From positions 496,001 to 560,000 of the forward strand of contig JAJAGP010000082.1 of assembly GCA_025084515.1 (NCBI GenBank): a DNA stretch of 64,000 bases. Reading direction: 5' to 3'. The notes below the pieces were generated by a model. It was not told the origin of the DNA and did not search any database. It saw only the letters and a program-made list of their open reading frames with translations. The position numbers were made by a program, and so were the translations under genes. This DNA comes from Ancistrus triradiatus (taxonomy: Eukaryota; Chordata; Actinopteri; Siluriformes; Loricariidae). The stretch's first letter is position 1; each line of letters begins with the position of its first letter. This document shows, one piece after another, positions 46,170 to 57,925 of this stretch.

Positions 46170-46930
46170 CCCCTTTGGAAGAAACCACAGCATCAAAACC
46201 TTACTTGTAGCCGAGAACACTGTGTATTTGTGCTTTAGGCATTTGTTCCCACTCTTTCCTTAAATGTTTCCAGTTCAGAAATACTTTGCAAGTGCAGCAT
46301 GATTGAGATCAGCTCATGTTAATTAATATTCAAGCCTGGCAACAGCGAAAGTGACTCCAAAAGCTTTTTCATTTCTTGACATAGTTCTCAAATTTGTCGT
46401 CTTGCTGACAACCACATTTCAGCTTTGTTTTTACTGACTCTGGAACTCCACCTTCCGAGATCTGCCGATATTTTTGTAGACTCATTCTTCCCTCCGTGTC
46501 TGCAGGACATTTCTGGTCCCACTGTCTGTCACAGAAATCCAAAGCATGATAGAACCACCACCATGCTTACCAGTTAAGGTACTTCTTTGAATGCTTTCTT
46601 TTTCTTCCAAACATCTGCCCATTGCAGTTCAACCATTGTTCCCTCAGACCACAGCACAAAAAGTCTCTGGTTTATCGAATAATAGGTAGCAAAAAAAAAG
46701 CTGATCACTTCTATACCAGTGTTGTTTCTCGGCTCCTTTAACCGAAGAGGGTTTTACTTTGCATACCTGACCACTCGACTAGCAGTTCTATCAGAGAGAC
46801 CACAGTCTACCAGATCATGACTTGACCTCAAGGCAAGGCATCCTGTTTTACGCCCACTAATAATGGTCAGGGTCACAAGAGAGGGTCTGAAGCCTAACAT
46901 GGCACTCACTGGGTGAGGTTAGAGGTATCG
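46170..46930 (-). pseudogene. Degraded Tc1-like transposon
   Basis: Contains the inverted form of the transposase HGGGG-type segment (tagaaccaccaccatgctta) with stops throughout, and surrounding sequence typical of a decayed Tc1. Confidence 0.45.
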
Positions 46931-47396
46931 TAATACATTGTTATCGTGACAGACAGAGGTTGAAGAACACTGACCAACCACATGTTTCATTATAAAGAGT
47001 GTAATTAGTCCAGTTTAGTTGGATGAAGTGCTTCATTAAGAACCTGTTGCCACTGACACATTCTGTCTGTGAGCACACGGATCATTCTAAATATTATGCA
47101 TCATGAAACTGTCCCCACATGAAATTGTGCCCACTCCATTTCTTAATGACATTTCAAAACAAAGCAAACATGAAAGATTTAGAGCCTCACGTTCTGAGAT
47201 CTTAAAAACAAAATGTACAAAAAAAAAACCCCACACCAGACATCTGGAGTGATAGCAAAGTTTTAACATGCAATTTGTCATTTTAACACACCATCTCAAA
47301 AATATATTAAATTCATGATAATTCAGCGGTCACTGTGTATTCAAGAACGCAAATGGATAGCTCACAGATACAAATACAACCTGAGGGTTATATTTG

Positions 47397-47560
47397 GGTC
47401 TGTGGTAGCCTAGCGGTTAGTATACTGGACTATGGACCAAAAGGTCCAGGGTTCAAATCCCACCTCTGCCAAACTGCCACTGTTGGGTCCTTAACCCACA
47501 AACTGCCACTGTTGGGTCCTTAACCCACAACTGCTTGGACTGTAAGATTGTAACTCTGTA
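47397..47560 (+). repeat. tRNA-derived SINE (family 1) with internal tandem duplication
   Basis: About 29 bases (aactgccactgttgggtcct taacccaca) are repeated twice in tandem within the body. Confidence 0.75.
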
Positions 47561-47565
47561 TAGTG

Positions 47566-47690
47566 GGGGCTGTGATAGCCTAGCGGTTAAGGTACTGGAC
47601 TCTGGACCAGAAGGGTTCAAATCCCATCTCTGACAAGCTGGGTTATCCCACAATTGCTTGGATTGCAAAACTGCAAGTCGGCCAAAATGT
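47566..47690 (+). repeat. tRNA-derived SINE (family 1), shortened, in tandem with the previous one
   Basis: Head with A and B boxes present, body shortened. Lies a few bases after the preceding copy, same strand. Confidence 0.7.
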
Positions 47691-48320
47691 AAATTGTTAG
47701 ACTGAACGTGGTATTTACAGCAATTTATGGGACACTTCAAGGCAGCACCGGTTAGCAAGCTGTACAAGCAACCTTGTACAAGCTGTCATTCTAAGCAATC
47801 TTAGTCACTGGGAAAGCACCACCAGCTCGTTTCAGAATCAACGATCTTGGGTGCAAAGTACAGGATCGTTTTAGCCTTGACCCCTCTATGTGCTGGTAGA
47901 CATTTATGGCTTTGCTTTGCTTTGCTTTGACCAGACAAGCAGGCATGACTGGCTAGCAATCAGCATGACATCTGAAAATTACCACAACCTACATTAGCAG
48001 TATAACCAAAGCTCGCAGGAGATTTATCGATTAAACACGAACCCAGCCTTAAACACAGAAATTGAGTTAACTATAACGAACCAGAAACGCTCTGCTCGGG
48101 CCTAAAGCTCCGGCCTAGTTTCCCATCGCAGCACAGGAGTGTCCTATTAGCTTCTCGTTCACCAGACGGCAGTAGCTCACTATTTGAAGCGGTGGTTGGG
48201 GTACAAGTGTGTCTAACAACATCGTCTAGTGCACACTTACTTTAAAAGGAGCATAAGACGCCAGTAAACGGAGGTTGAAGCACAATCACAGTGAGCCGTG
48301 TCGGTTTATAAAATAACCCC
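47691..48320. other. usp9x 5' intron, no feature
   Basis: A (TTTGC)4 run near 47911; otherwise nothing. Confidence 0.4.
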
Positions 48321-48440
48321 GGTCGCGTCCCAAACCGCAGCATGAGCACTAAGTAGTGTCAATAACGTCGCCTGCACTATAGAACTCGTTGCGGATTTGA
48401 CACACTAAGTAGTGTAGACTATGCGGTTTGGGACGCGACC
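48321..48440. mobile_element. 120-bp MITE with perfect 19-bp inverted ends
   Basis: Ends ggtcgcgtcccaaaccgca (48321-48339) and its exact reverse complement (48422-48440). The interior has cactaagtagtg twice. The related half-sequence gcggtttgggacg recurs near 48988. Confidence 0.85.
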
Positions 48441-49114
48441 ATACTCACCAGCTAGCTGCTTACTGAAATCAGGCCCGGCAGCAAAGTTCGTTATTCGCAT
48501 GTTTAGAATAACGCAAACGCGATTAATACAGCAAACAGAATAATAAAATAGTCCCAGCCCTTCAAAGCGAGCCTTGTCAAGAGCGTAAAAACCGCCGCGA
48601 TAAAACCACTTGTTTGTGTTTTTAGCAAGCCTTCACCCTAGCTGCTAAGCTAACGTGAACTTATATTGTTAGCCAACCTGCTGCCCTGTGTTTAATAATA
48701 AACTTCTTTTAGCTGCAGCATTAAGATAAAACCATACAACTAATGCACCCAGATACACGCATCCGTGTGGTGTGTCCGACTTACACAGCACGAGTTTACC
48801 AACAGGGAAGATGCCAAACACCAACACTGAACTCCACAATGACAGCAGTTCGGCATTAGCGAAGCAGGCTGCATCCGGGTGACTTGTGTACTGAACTGGC
48901 CACTAGCGTACTGAACACTGTGTCAAAATAGTACCGAGTACCCCGGTGTTGCTCTCATTCAACACCCAATTTAGTGCTCTGGTAGGCGGTTTGGGACGAA
49001 ACTCACCACAACCCCGGTTAGCCCGTGAGCTGGGCTGCACATTTAACTAGCCGCCGAGCTAGCGCAGGCTAGCTGCTAGCTGCACAGAGGAACAGAAATG
49101 CAAGTTATCGCTTA

Positions 49115-49200
49115 CCAAAAATTAAGTCGGACCTTCTTCCTCTCGAACCCGAGTATAAACATTTATGAGCTGCTAAAGCCAGACTGGTCATTGAGGCTGT
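49115..49200 (-). promoter_or_regulatory. usp9x: Putative usp9x noncoding first exon/promoter
   Basis: The coding exon at 42347-42588 begins at an acceptor inside the 5'UTR, so a first exon is required upstream. The sequence 48.5-49.2 kb is richer in CpG than its surroundings and contains a good minus-strand donor (gtaagc, 49113-49114 and on) at 49115. No TATA box was seen. Exon and start-site boundaries are a guess. Confidence 0.35.
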
Positions 49201-49317
49201 GTGTTACGTGTTGCTTCAGTTATGTTGAAGGTGTCTGCGATTCGCTTGCTCGAGTTTTGTATCTGTCGGGTTGTTTTCCTGAGTCAGCAGCATCAGCTAC
49301 ACACCACCCAACCCCCA

Positions 49318-49318
<1 letters not shown>

Positions 49319-49381
<63 letters not shown>

Positions 49382-49396
49382 TCACTCTCTCACTTT
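49319..49396 (+). repeat. (CT)n microsatellite
   Basis: About 75 bases of CT dinucleotides with a few CACT interruptions at the right end. Confidence 0.95.
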
Positions 49397-49694
49397 AACT
49401 GTCTGGCTGCATCTCTCATTGTTTCTGTAACTCTAAATCTATGTTCAGCTGTTGTAGTGTCTCTCTTTCACTCTCTCACTATATCTCTCACTCTCTTGCT
49501 GTCGCTTTCTCATCACTACCTCGAAATCTCTCTTCCACACTTTCCACTCTGTGTCTCTCTCACTGTCTGTCTTTCGTCTTTTCTTACTCTTTTTCTAGTA
49601 GATATTTGGTAAAGCTTTTTAACTCATGCACCTATATGGGTATAAGTACTTACTTTTTTACTTTATAGACCTTTGTATAACTACTATCTACTAC

Positions 49695-50240
49695 TTTCTA
49701 TCAGATCTATTTTATATAGCGTCTTTTACAATGGAGCATTGTCTCAAAGCAACTTTACAAGTTTGTATTATCTTCTTCTATCTACATCCAATCCCAAACT
49801 GAGCAAGCCTAGGGCGACAGTGGCAAGGAAAAACTCCCTAAGTGTTATAGGAAGAAACCTTGGGAGGACCAAGACTCAAAAAGGGACCCAACCTCCTGGT
49901 GTGGATGATAAATCTAAGAACGAAACTAAAGTCATGGACTCATAGTTCAAATAGAATGTGAAATATGCACATCGGCATTAAGAGGCCCGGGTATGATGGG
50001 GCTGAAGCTGATGACGGAAGCAGCTTGAGTGAAGCTGCAGCGAATGAACATCATGTGTAGGGCTGGAACTGGTACCGGAACAGAGCTCTGAGAGAAAACA
50101 GGAAATGTAATTAGTTGCCATGTGTAACTGATGCCATGTGTAGCATGAGACCCCGGCAGCATTAACTATAGCAGCATAGCTAGAAAGAGGAGAACTGGTA
50201 GGTAACACAGCCAAGAGGGATCACACGAGAAATCGGTCTC
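49695..50240 (+). repeat. 'GCGCTATATAAATA' repeat family, plus copy
   Basis: tcagatctattttatatagc ... acaatggagcattgtctcaa ... gaaaccttgggaggaccaag ... gaggagaactggtaggtaac. Matches 57331-57925 throughout. Confidence 0.8.
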
Positions 50241-50252
50241 ACTGTATCTCTA

Positions 50253-50444
50253 ACTACATTTACAGCATTTAGCAGACACCCTTATCCAGAGCGACTTACA
50301 ATTGGTACAGTCTTACAATACAAGCAATTGTGGGTTAAGGGTCTTGCTCAAGGACCCAACAGTGGCAGCTTGGCAGAGGTGGGATTTGAACCCTGGACCT
50401 TTGTGTCCATAGTCCAGTACCTTACCCGCTAGGCTACCACAGTG
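50253..50444 (-). repeat. tRNA-derived SINE (family 1)
   Basis: Full-length copy inside CT-rich low-complexity DNA. Confidence 0.8.
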
Positions 50445-50449
50445 ACTAT

Positions 50450-51480
50450 CACTGTTTCTCTAACTCTAACCAGTTTTAGAGTGTCTATGTCTCTCTCTCA
50501 CTGTCTCTCTTTTACTATCTCACTCTCTCACTGTTGCTTTCTCATCACTAACCCAAAATCTCTCTTCTACACTTACTGTGTCTCTGTGTCCCTCTCACTC
50601 TGCCTCTCTTTCTCTCACTCTCTGTCTTTCACTTTTTCATTGTATCTCTCACGGACACTGTTTCTGTAACTAACTCTAACCCGTCCTACAGTGTCTCTCT
50701 TCTGTTGTCTCACTCTCTGGCTGTCACTATGTCTCAGTAACTAACTATAAATCTCTCTTCTGCTCATACTGTGTCTCTCTGTTTCTTTCTCGCTGTCTAT
50801 CTGTCTGTTTGTCTCTGTCTCTAATTCTGTCATGTTGCCTGTGTGTCTCTCCCACTGTCTGTCTTTCACTGTCCAACTGTCACTATAGCTGCATCCCAAT
50901 CCAGGGGCAGACGGTAGACGGTAGACGGTGGCAAAGGCCAAACTGAATGAGATGGCCTGCTCTATGGAGGATTTCTTGTTTGCGTCACAGGCACGCAATT
51001 AACTGCCTTAGGATATGTTCCCTGGCGAAGGAGCCACTCATTGGATCCTTCATTGCAACGGAAAAGGAGGACGCATTTCTCGGCTTCGGAGGAGCCTTCG
51101 AAATAGGACAGCTTAGTCACGCTGCTATGACACAATCGGTCTGCAAACCTCCGAAGGATGCAGCCCATGAATTGGGATGCAGCTTATGTTTGTGTGACTG
51201 AAAATCCCTGCTTTTTCACTGTCTCGCTGTATCTCTCAATCTCTCATTGTCACTGTGTCTCCATAACTAGCTCTAATTCACTGTTCCACTCTTACTGTGT
51301 CTCAGAGTATCTCTCTCCCTCCGTATCTCTCTATGTTTGTCTGTCTCACTGTGTCTCTATGTCTCCCTGTGTTTGTCTCTTTCTCGCTAACACTAATCAC
51401 GTCTCTTTCTCCCACTCTCTTACTTTGCTTGTGTCTCTCTCCCACTGTCTGTCTTTCGCTGTCTCTCTGTTTGTTTCATA
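50450..51480 (+). repeat. Degenerate CT-rich low-complexity tract, interrupted by a MITE
   Basis: Imperfect repeats of tctctctcactgtctctc over about 1 kb, continuing the 49.4-49.6 kb tract. Open frames here are Ser/Leu-rich artefacts. Confidence 0.75.
50887..51184. mobile_element. Fold-back MITE, AGCTGCATCCCAAT ends
   Basis: 14-bp inverted ends agctgcatcccaat / attgggatgcagct bound a 298-bp non-coding insert. Tandem agacggt repeats lie near the left end. Confidence 0.8.
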
Positions 51481-51609
51481 TATACAAACATATATTTAAT
51501 GTCAGAACCGCATCCACATAGAAATGTCAGATTGGTGCAAAACTCGGCATGCAGTTCAGTCTCAGGCAGATGTGTAAATAATTACAGGTGTGATCTGTTT
51601 AGACACTGA

Positions 51610-52115
51610 GTCTCACCACAAGAGGGCGGAAATGTGTTTTGTTTACAGTTGTGTTGCGAACGAGAAACCTGGACTGCTATGGACTGAGAAGGCATTGTTT
51701 GTAGCGTCAAATCCAGGATCCGACGATGGTCGGGTTCGAGTATGGAGGCCTCATGGAGAGCGCTTAAGTCCTGCCTTTGTTGTGGAGCAACACACCAGCT
51801 GCTGGTGATGGTCTGGGGAGCCATCGCATACGACAGTCGGTCACCCCTAGTAAAGATATGAGGGGCACTAACAGATCAGCGATACATGCGGCAAGGATTT
51901 CCCAGGAATGTCTTAGATAGATTGCATCACTTCCTTGGCCTGTCCGGTCGCCAGGTTTATTGCCAATCAAGCATGTCTGGGACCAAGTAGGATGCCTGCT
52001 TTGGCAAACTACGAGTGTGGAGGATCTACAGGCCCAGCTGTTCGCACATGTGTCATAGAGGCATGTCTAGCAGTCAACAGTCTCTCACTTTTATGCCCTC
52101 TTGTGGTAAGACCCA
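51610..52115 (+). pseudogene. Degraded Tc1-like transposase
   Basis: Frames read ASNPGSDDGRVRVWRPHGER, then MVWGAI, resembling the central DDE region; stops and shifts throughout. Confidence 0.5.
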
Positions 52116-52210
52116 GTGTCTAATCAGACCACACATGGAACCATTTCCATATCTGCCGAATTTTGCAGCAATCCAACATTAACATTTTTTGGTCAATGAG
52201 TGTGTTTACA

Positions 52211-52711
52211 TACACGGTTCTGACATAACATTACGACCACCTCCTTGTTTCTACACTCATTTCATCATTCAGCTTCATTCACCACATATGCACTTTGTAG
52301 TTCTCCAATTACAGACTGTAGTCCATCTGTTTCTCTACATGCTTTGTGAGTCCCCTTTACTCTGCACTCTAATGGCCAGTACCCCCACAGATCAAGTACT
52401 ATTTGGGTGGATCATCGTCACTACTGCACTGAGTGTGGTGGTGGTGTTTTAGTGTGTGTTGTGCAGCTATGAGTGGATCAGACACAGCAGTGCTGCTGGA
52501 GGTTTTAAACACTCAGTGTCACTGAAGGACTGAATATATTCCACCTACCGAAAATGTCCAGCCACCAGCATCCTGTAGGCAGCATCATGTCAGCACTGAT
52601 GAAGGATTAAAGGATGAATAAGAAAAACTGTGCAGTCTGATATACAAACTGAAAATGGACAATGAGTGTAGAAACCAGTAGGTGGTCATAATGGTGTGCC
52701 TAATCCGTGTA
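52211..52711. mobile_element. Non-autonomous DNA element with long inverted ends
   Basis: Left gaccacctccttgtttctac actcatt and right aatgagtgtagaaaccagta ggtggtc are inverted. Outer ends tacacgg/ccgtgta also pair. About 500 bp, non-coding. Confidence 0.75.
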
Positions 52712-52851
52712 TATATACAGTATATACAAATGTCCCTAAAGTGTGTGCACGCTCTCGAGGGCCTTTTGATGAGTCAGTTCATGTCTTACGCCCTGGCTCC
52801 CCGCATATAGGCTATATACAAATATGTCCCTCTCACTGTCTTGATACAACT

Positions 52852-53046
52852 GTGGTACTGTGGTAGCTAGCGGTTAAGGTACTGGACTATGGACCAAAAG
52901 GTCCAGGGTTCAAATCCCACCTCTGCCAAGCTGCCACTGTTGGGTCCTTGAGCAAGGCCCTTAACCCACAATTGCTTGGATTGTAAGACTGTATCAACTG
53001 TAAGTCGCTCTGGATAAGGGCGTCTGCTAAATGCTGTAAATGTAAA
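52852..53046 (+). repeat. tRNA-derived SINE (family 1), complete
   Basis: The best plus-strand copy: tgtggtagctagcggttaag (A box region), gggttcaaatccc (B box) and tail aatgctgtaaatgtaaata. Confidence 0.85.
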
Positions 53047-54087
53047 TACAGTAAGTGTGCCTGTCTGTCCATTTCACTATAGGTCTCTCACTGTCTTTAT
53101 TTCCATATCTCTGTCTATATCTCTCTATCTTTCTCACTCTGCTTTATACTCATCACTGTTACACATCACATTATTACCAGAACCAGCAGATTAGAGCGTT
53201 ACTCTAAACTCTAAACAGGAAATATCCCGTTTGGAGAGAGCTTTGAAAAACATCTCCCATATGAACAGGCTGGAGTTTTACTTTTGCTTTGTGACTGGAA
53301 TTACATGTGACGTGGTGCCACTCCGATTTTTTTACTTTCACTTGCTCTAACCTTTTGTGGCGTCTGTCTTAATATGAAACTCTATGGAACTCAAGCAACC
53401 CACCACTGTTCCTAGGCCGTTGAAAAATAAAGGGGAGTGGGGGGTGGCGGTCATATCCTCAAATGGACAGAGGCTGTTTGGAACAAAACTATTTCCTGAA
53501 ACGATATGACAGTTTGGGATGTCCCGAACAGCTCAGATTTCAGTGGATTATTTAACTGGCTTTATTAAGTCCAATTCATTTATGATCCTTCATTCTAGAA
53601 GACAGTAGATAATCCAAATGGAAGACTTTGCAAATCATTTAAATATTTATGAATCCTAGACATACTGGCAAACTTTTCCTCTTAATGCTGAAGCAATTGA
53701 ATGGCAAGTTCAAACTGCACATTAAGTGAAGACAGCAACTTTTGCAGGCAACAGCTCTTTAAGAGGAAATGTCAGTGTTAATAAGAGAGCTTTCTGTTTT
53801 TGGCTAAAGCTCTCTTCAGTCTTCTGTCCCAAGCCACAACCCACACACATGCATGCATTCTAATCTGGAAAGTACGGTACTTTATTTCCTTGTGATTGGA
53901 GCATTTTGCCAGACCTATACTGGTTGGTTCAGTCTGGCATGACCCCCTTTTTGTTTTTCTGTGCTTATTGCTTACTGTGAACCATTGGTAGTAACCAAGC
54001 TTTTTCCATGAACATACAGTTTATTGTCAGTTTCTGAAATGCGAGATGGGCAAATGTTTTCAGATCAAAAATCACGGACCAAACCTA
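53047..54087. other. Intergenic, no recognised element
   Basis: Unique AT-rich sequence. Confidence 0.4.
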
Positions 54088-55642
54088 CAGTGGTGCTTGA
54101 AAGTTTGTGAAAACTTTAGAATTTTCTATATTTCTGCATAAATATGATCTAAAACATCATCAAATTTTCACACAAAAATATTATACTTGGTCATTTATTT
54201 ACTGAGGAAAATGATCCAATATTACATATTAGTGAGTGGCAAAAGTATGTGAACCTCTAGGATGAGCAGTTAATTTGAAGGTGAAATTAGAGTCAGGTGT
54301 TTTCAGTCAATGGGATGACAATCAGGTGTGAGTGGGCACCCTGTTTTATTTAAAGAACAGGGATCTATCAAAGTCTGCTCTTCACAGCACGTTTGTGGAA
54401 GCGTATCATGGTACGAACAAAGGAGATTTCTGAGGACCTCAGAAAGAAAGTTGTTGATTCTCAAGAGGCTGGAAAATTTTACAATACCATCTCTAAAGAG
54501 TTTGGACTCTATCAATCCACAGTCAGACAGATTGTGCACAAATGGAGGAAATTCAAGACCACTGTTACCCTCCCCAGGAGTGGTCGACCAACAAAGATCA
54601 CTCCAAGAGCAATAGTTGGCGAGGTCACAAAGGACTCCGCGGTAACTTCTAAGCAACTGAAGGCCTCTCTCACATTGGCTAATGTTAATATTCATGAGTC
54701 CACCATCAGAAGAACACTGAACAACAATGGTGTGCATGGCAGGGTTGCAAGGAGAAAGCCACTGCTCTCCAAAAAGAACATTGCTGCTCGTCTGCAGTTT
54801 GCTAAAGATCACGTGGACGAGCCAGAAGGCTATTGGAAGAATGCTTTTTGGAAGGATGAGACCAAAATAAAACTTTTTGGTTTAAAAGAAAAGTGTTATG
54901 TTTAGAGAAAGGAAAACACTGCATTCCAGCATAAGAACCTTATCCCATCTGTGAAACATGGTGGTGGTAGTATCATGGTTTGGGCCTGATTTGCTGCATC
55001 TGGGCCAGGATGGCTTGCCATCATTGATGAACCATGAATTCTGAATTATATCAGAGAATTCTAAAGGAAAATGTCAGGACATCTGTCCATGAACTGAATC
55101 TCAAGAGAAGGTGGATCATGCAGCAAGACAACGACCCTAAGCAGCACAAGTCGTTCTACCAAAGAATGGTTACAGAGGAATAAGTTCATGTTTTGGAATG
55201 GCCAAGTCCAAGTCCTGACCTTAATCCAATGGGAAATGTTGTGGAAGGACCTGAAGGAGCAGCTAATGTGAGGAAACCCACCAACATCCCAGAGCTGAGC
55301 TGTTCTGTACGGAGGAATGGGCTAAAATTCCTCCAGCTGGTGGCAGGACGATCAACAGTTACGGAAACGTTTAGTTTTGCAGTTAAATTGATGCACAGGG
55401 GGTCACACCAGATACTGAAAGCAAAGGTTCACATACTTTTATAAACCACTCACTAATAAGTAATATAGGATCATTTTCCTCAGTAAATCAATGACCAAGT
55501 ACAATATTTTTGTCTCATTTGTTTAACTGGGTTCTCTTTATCTACTTTTAGAAGTTGTGAAAAAATCTGATGATGTTTTAGGTCATATTTATGCAGAAAT
55601 ATAGAAAATTCTGAAGGGTTCACAAACTTTCAAGCACCACTG
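54088..55642 (+). mobile_element. Full-length but dead Tc1-like transposon (1,555 bp)
   Basis: Ends cagtggtgcttgaaagtttg and its reverse complement, with inverted repeats extending about 85 bp. Flanked by TA on both sides (54086-54087, 55643-55644), the usual Tc1 target duplication. It is the cleanest copy of the family in the window. Confidence 0.92.
54408..55440 (+). pseudogene. Tc1 transposase pseudogene
   Basis: From the ATG at 54408 about 165 codons stay open: MVRTKEISEDLRKKVVDSQE, the paired helix-turn-helix region with WRKFKTTVTLPRSGRPTKIT, then VTSKQLKASLTLANVNIHES and KDHVDEPEGYWKN. A stop at 54903 and later frameshifts remove the catalytic DDE half; the relic EWPSPSPDLNP is seen near 55193. 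About five codons (A-R-R/C-V-like) are missing after TPRA at 54610. Non-functional. Confidence 0.85.
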
Positions 55643-55644
55643 TA

Positions 55645-56039
55645 GCTCAGCCAAACCAAATAATGGATCAGCAAGTCAGTTGAGATGAATAGAAAATGAT
55701 TTGTTGATGAGCCATGCAAGTGGTGTAGAAATGTTGAGGTTCACACACTGCTGTATCCCCTAGGTTTGTTTATTGCAGAGGTTGTTATCATTTGCCTTCC
55801 CTTTATTTAAAAAACATCAGCATTTTGGGCACATTAGAGGTATATACAGTATTGTTGAAAAGCCTTCAGCATTCAATGATTTTTAAATTTATATTCTGCC
55901 TATTATTTATTAAAGTTTTAGTGGTCACTGCACTTTGTAGTCCATTTGTTTCTCTATATACTTTGTTACTTATGGGGCCCTAGAACAGACTGGTGTCCCA
56001 TCCAAGGAACACATTGCCCAACAGCTGCCAAAGCAGGTT
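55645..56039. other. Intergenic, no feature
   Basis: Nothing recognised. Confidence 0.4.
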
Positions 56040-56195
56040 TGGTTCCTTTTTGAGTCTTGATCTTCCTGAGGTTCCATCTCATCATGGTTAGGGAGTTTTG
56101 CCTTGGCACTGCTGCCTTTGGCTTGCATAGTTGGGGCTGTGGGCCGTGATTTAAAAAATGCTATATAAATAAATTTGACATTGGCAAAAGTATCT
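56040..56195 (-). repeat. 'GCGCTATATAAATA' repeat family, diverged minus fragment
   Basis: Recognisable by ttttgagtcttgatcttcct ... atgctatataaataaatttg; the centre is lost. Confidence 0.6.
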
Positions 56196-56349
56196 GGGTC
56201 AACTGAATTGCAGGATAGGCTCTGCGCCTGCCACCCATGACCCTTTACAGGATAAATAATGTACAAATGTGACAACTACTTTATCTGTGACACTGATGCC
56301 ACCTTAGCCACAAGTCAATTTGAGACATTTCCGTCTGACTGGTATTGTG

Positions 56350-56780
56350 AAATTGAAGTGTTCAGGAGATCAACTGTTCAGCCATGAAGCGTTAGACCAC
56401 ACAAACTAACTGAGATATTGGGGGTGTAGAGATCTTAGAGTTGTAAAACCATTCATGGAGCTTCCGTTGCACAGCTCTGGTGCATATGTTGCTTTCAGAT
56501 TCAGTATTACAGCAACGAATGATGCGGCAAATGATGAGCAATTTCTATGCGCCAAAGGCATATGCACCTAAGCTGTGCAACGGAAGCTCCATGAATGGTT
56601 TTACATGACCAGGGAGCTGTGTACAACCCTAAGATCTCTACTCTCAATGCCAGGCAATGGCTGGAGTTGTGTAAAGCACACTACCACTAGTCTCTGGATC
56701 AGCTTAAACATATTCTCTGGAGTGATGATCAGTGCTTCACTATCTAACAGTCAGGTGAATCCGATGGGGAATAGTCCCCA
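56350..56780 (+). pseudogene. Degraded Tc1-like transposase with an internal inverted duplication
   Basis: The frame RKLHEWFYM..LCTTLRSLLS..WSCVKH resembles the RRELHEMGF...KPKIT..RLEWCKARR part of another Tc1 subfamily. About 45 bases of it (56437-56487) occur again inverted at about 56560-56606, forming a hairpin around 70 bases. Confidence 0.55.
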
Positions 56781-57330
56781 TCACTGCAACAGTGACCCAG
56801 CAAGGCCTGGGATGGACTAGATTTACATGCTTCTGCTTGTGCCCAGTGAATACTCACATGCATTTCAGTTTTAATAGCTTTTTGTTTTAAAGAGGGCTGG
56901 ATTCACTCAATATAATGTTTCATCTCCTTTGACTCCAACTAAAATGGGCCTTTTGTCTGAGAATTTAAATTTGTGAATATAAATCTTTAAAAGTATAAGA
57001 TTTAATATATTTGTATGTGTGTATTTAGCTATGTGATTTTCCAAAAGATCAGCTAATAATAAACAAGACTTCTTATTAATATTATGAATAATAAAGACAG
57101 AGGTTTTGCCAATTTATTTTCAATGCCAAAATAAGGGTATGACTGTCTCTAGGTAGTTGCTACAGAATGAACAAGCTGTTTCAATGTTATGTTAAAGTAT
57201 ATAAAGTAAATTTTCAGCTCGATAGATTTTATGTATGAGATTATACGACATGTCTTTAACTTTATTAGTAATTAGGTAGGAATTACACAGACCTTCTGCC
57301 ATTGAATAACTGAGAAATACCAAGACGAAA
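56781..57330. other. Intergenic AT-rich sequence
   Basis: Nothing recognised. Confidence 0.4.
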
Positions 57331-57925
57331 TAACATGAGTCAAGTCAAGTCAAGTCAGATCTATTTATATAGCGCTTTTTACAATGGAGCATTGTCTCAA
57401 AGCAACTTTACAAGTTTAGATTATCTCCTAATAACTACGCCCAATCCCAAACTGAGCAAGCCTAGGGCAACAGTGGCAAGGAAAAACTCCCTAAGTGTTA
57501 TAGGAAAGAAACCTTGGGAGGACCAAGACTCAAAAAGAGACCCAACCTCCTTGGCGGCGTCGATGATAACTCTAAGAACGAAACTAAAGTCATGGAGTCA
57601 AAGTTCGAATAGAATGTGAAGTAATGCACATCGCATTAAATGGCCCGGGTAATGATGGGGGCTGGAGCTGAATGACGGAAAGCAGCTTGAGTGGAGCTTC
57701 CAGCAGATGAACATCATGTGTGGGGCTGGAACTGCCGGACCGCAGCTCGGAGAGAAACAGAAAATGTAATTAGTTATTGATTAAGAGCACAGTGTCTATT
57801 AACAATCACTGATGCCATGTGTAACACGAGACCCAGGCAGCATTAGCTATAGCAGCATAGCTAGAAAGAGGAGAACTGGTAGGTAACACAGCCAAGAGGG
57901 ATCACATGAGACATCGGCAACCCCA
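57331..57925 (+). repeat. 'GCGCTATATAAATA' repeat family, fullest copy
   Basis: About 590 bp, starting with tandem tcaag units (gtcaagtcaagtcaagtcag) then atctatttatatagcgcttt. No long open frame. Matches 49695-50240 throughout. Confidence 0.8.

Noticed and set aside
49098..51499. Ser/Leu-rich open frames in the CT tract
   Set aside because: Low-complexity CT repeats translate to SLSLSL in several frames; no coding signal.
52852..53046. tRNA-like sequence with A and B boxes
   Set aside because: It is the head of a repeated SINE with a conserved non-tRNA body, present in about eleven copies; not a functional tRNA gene.
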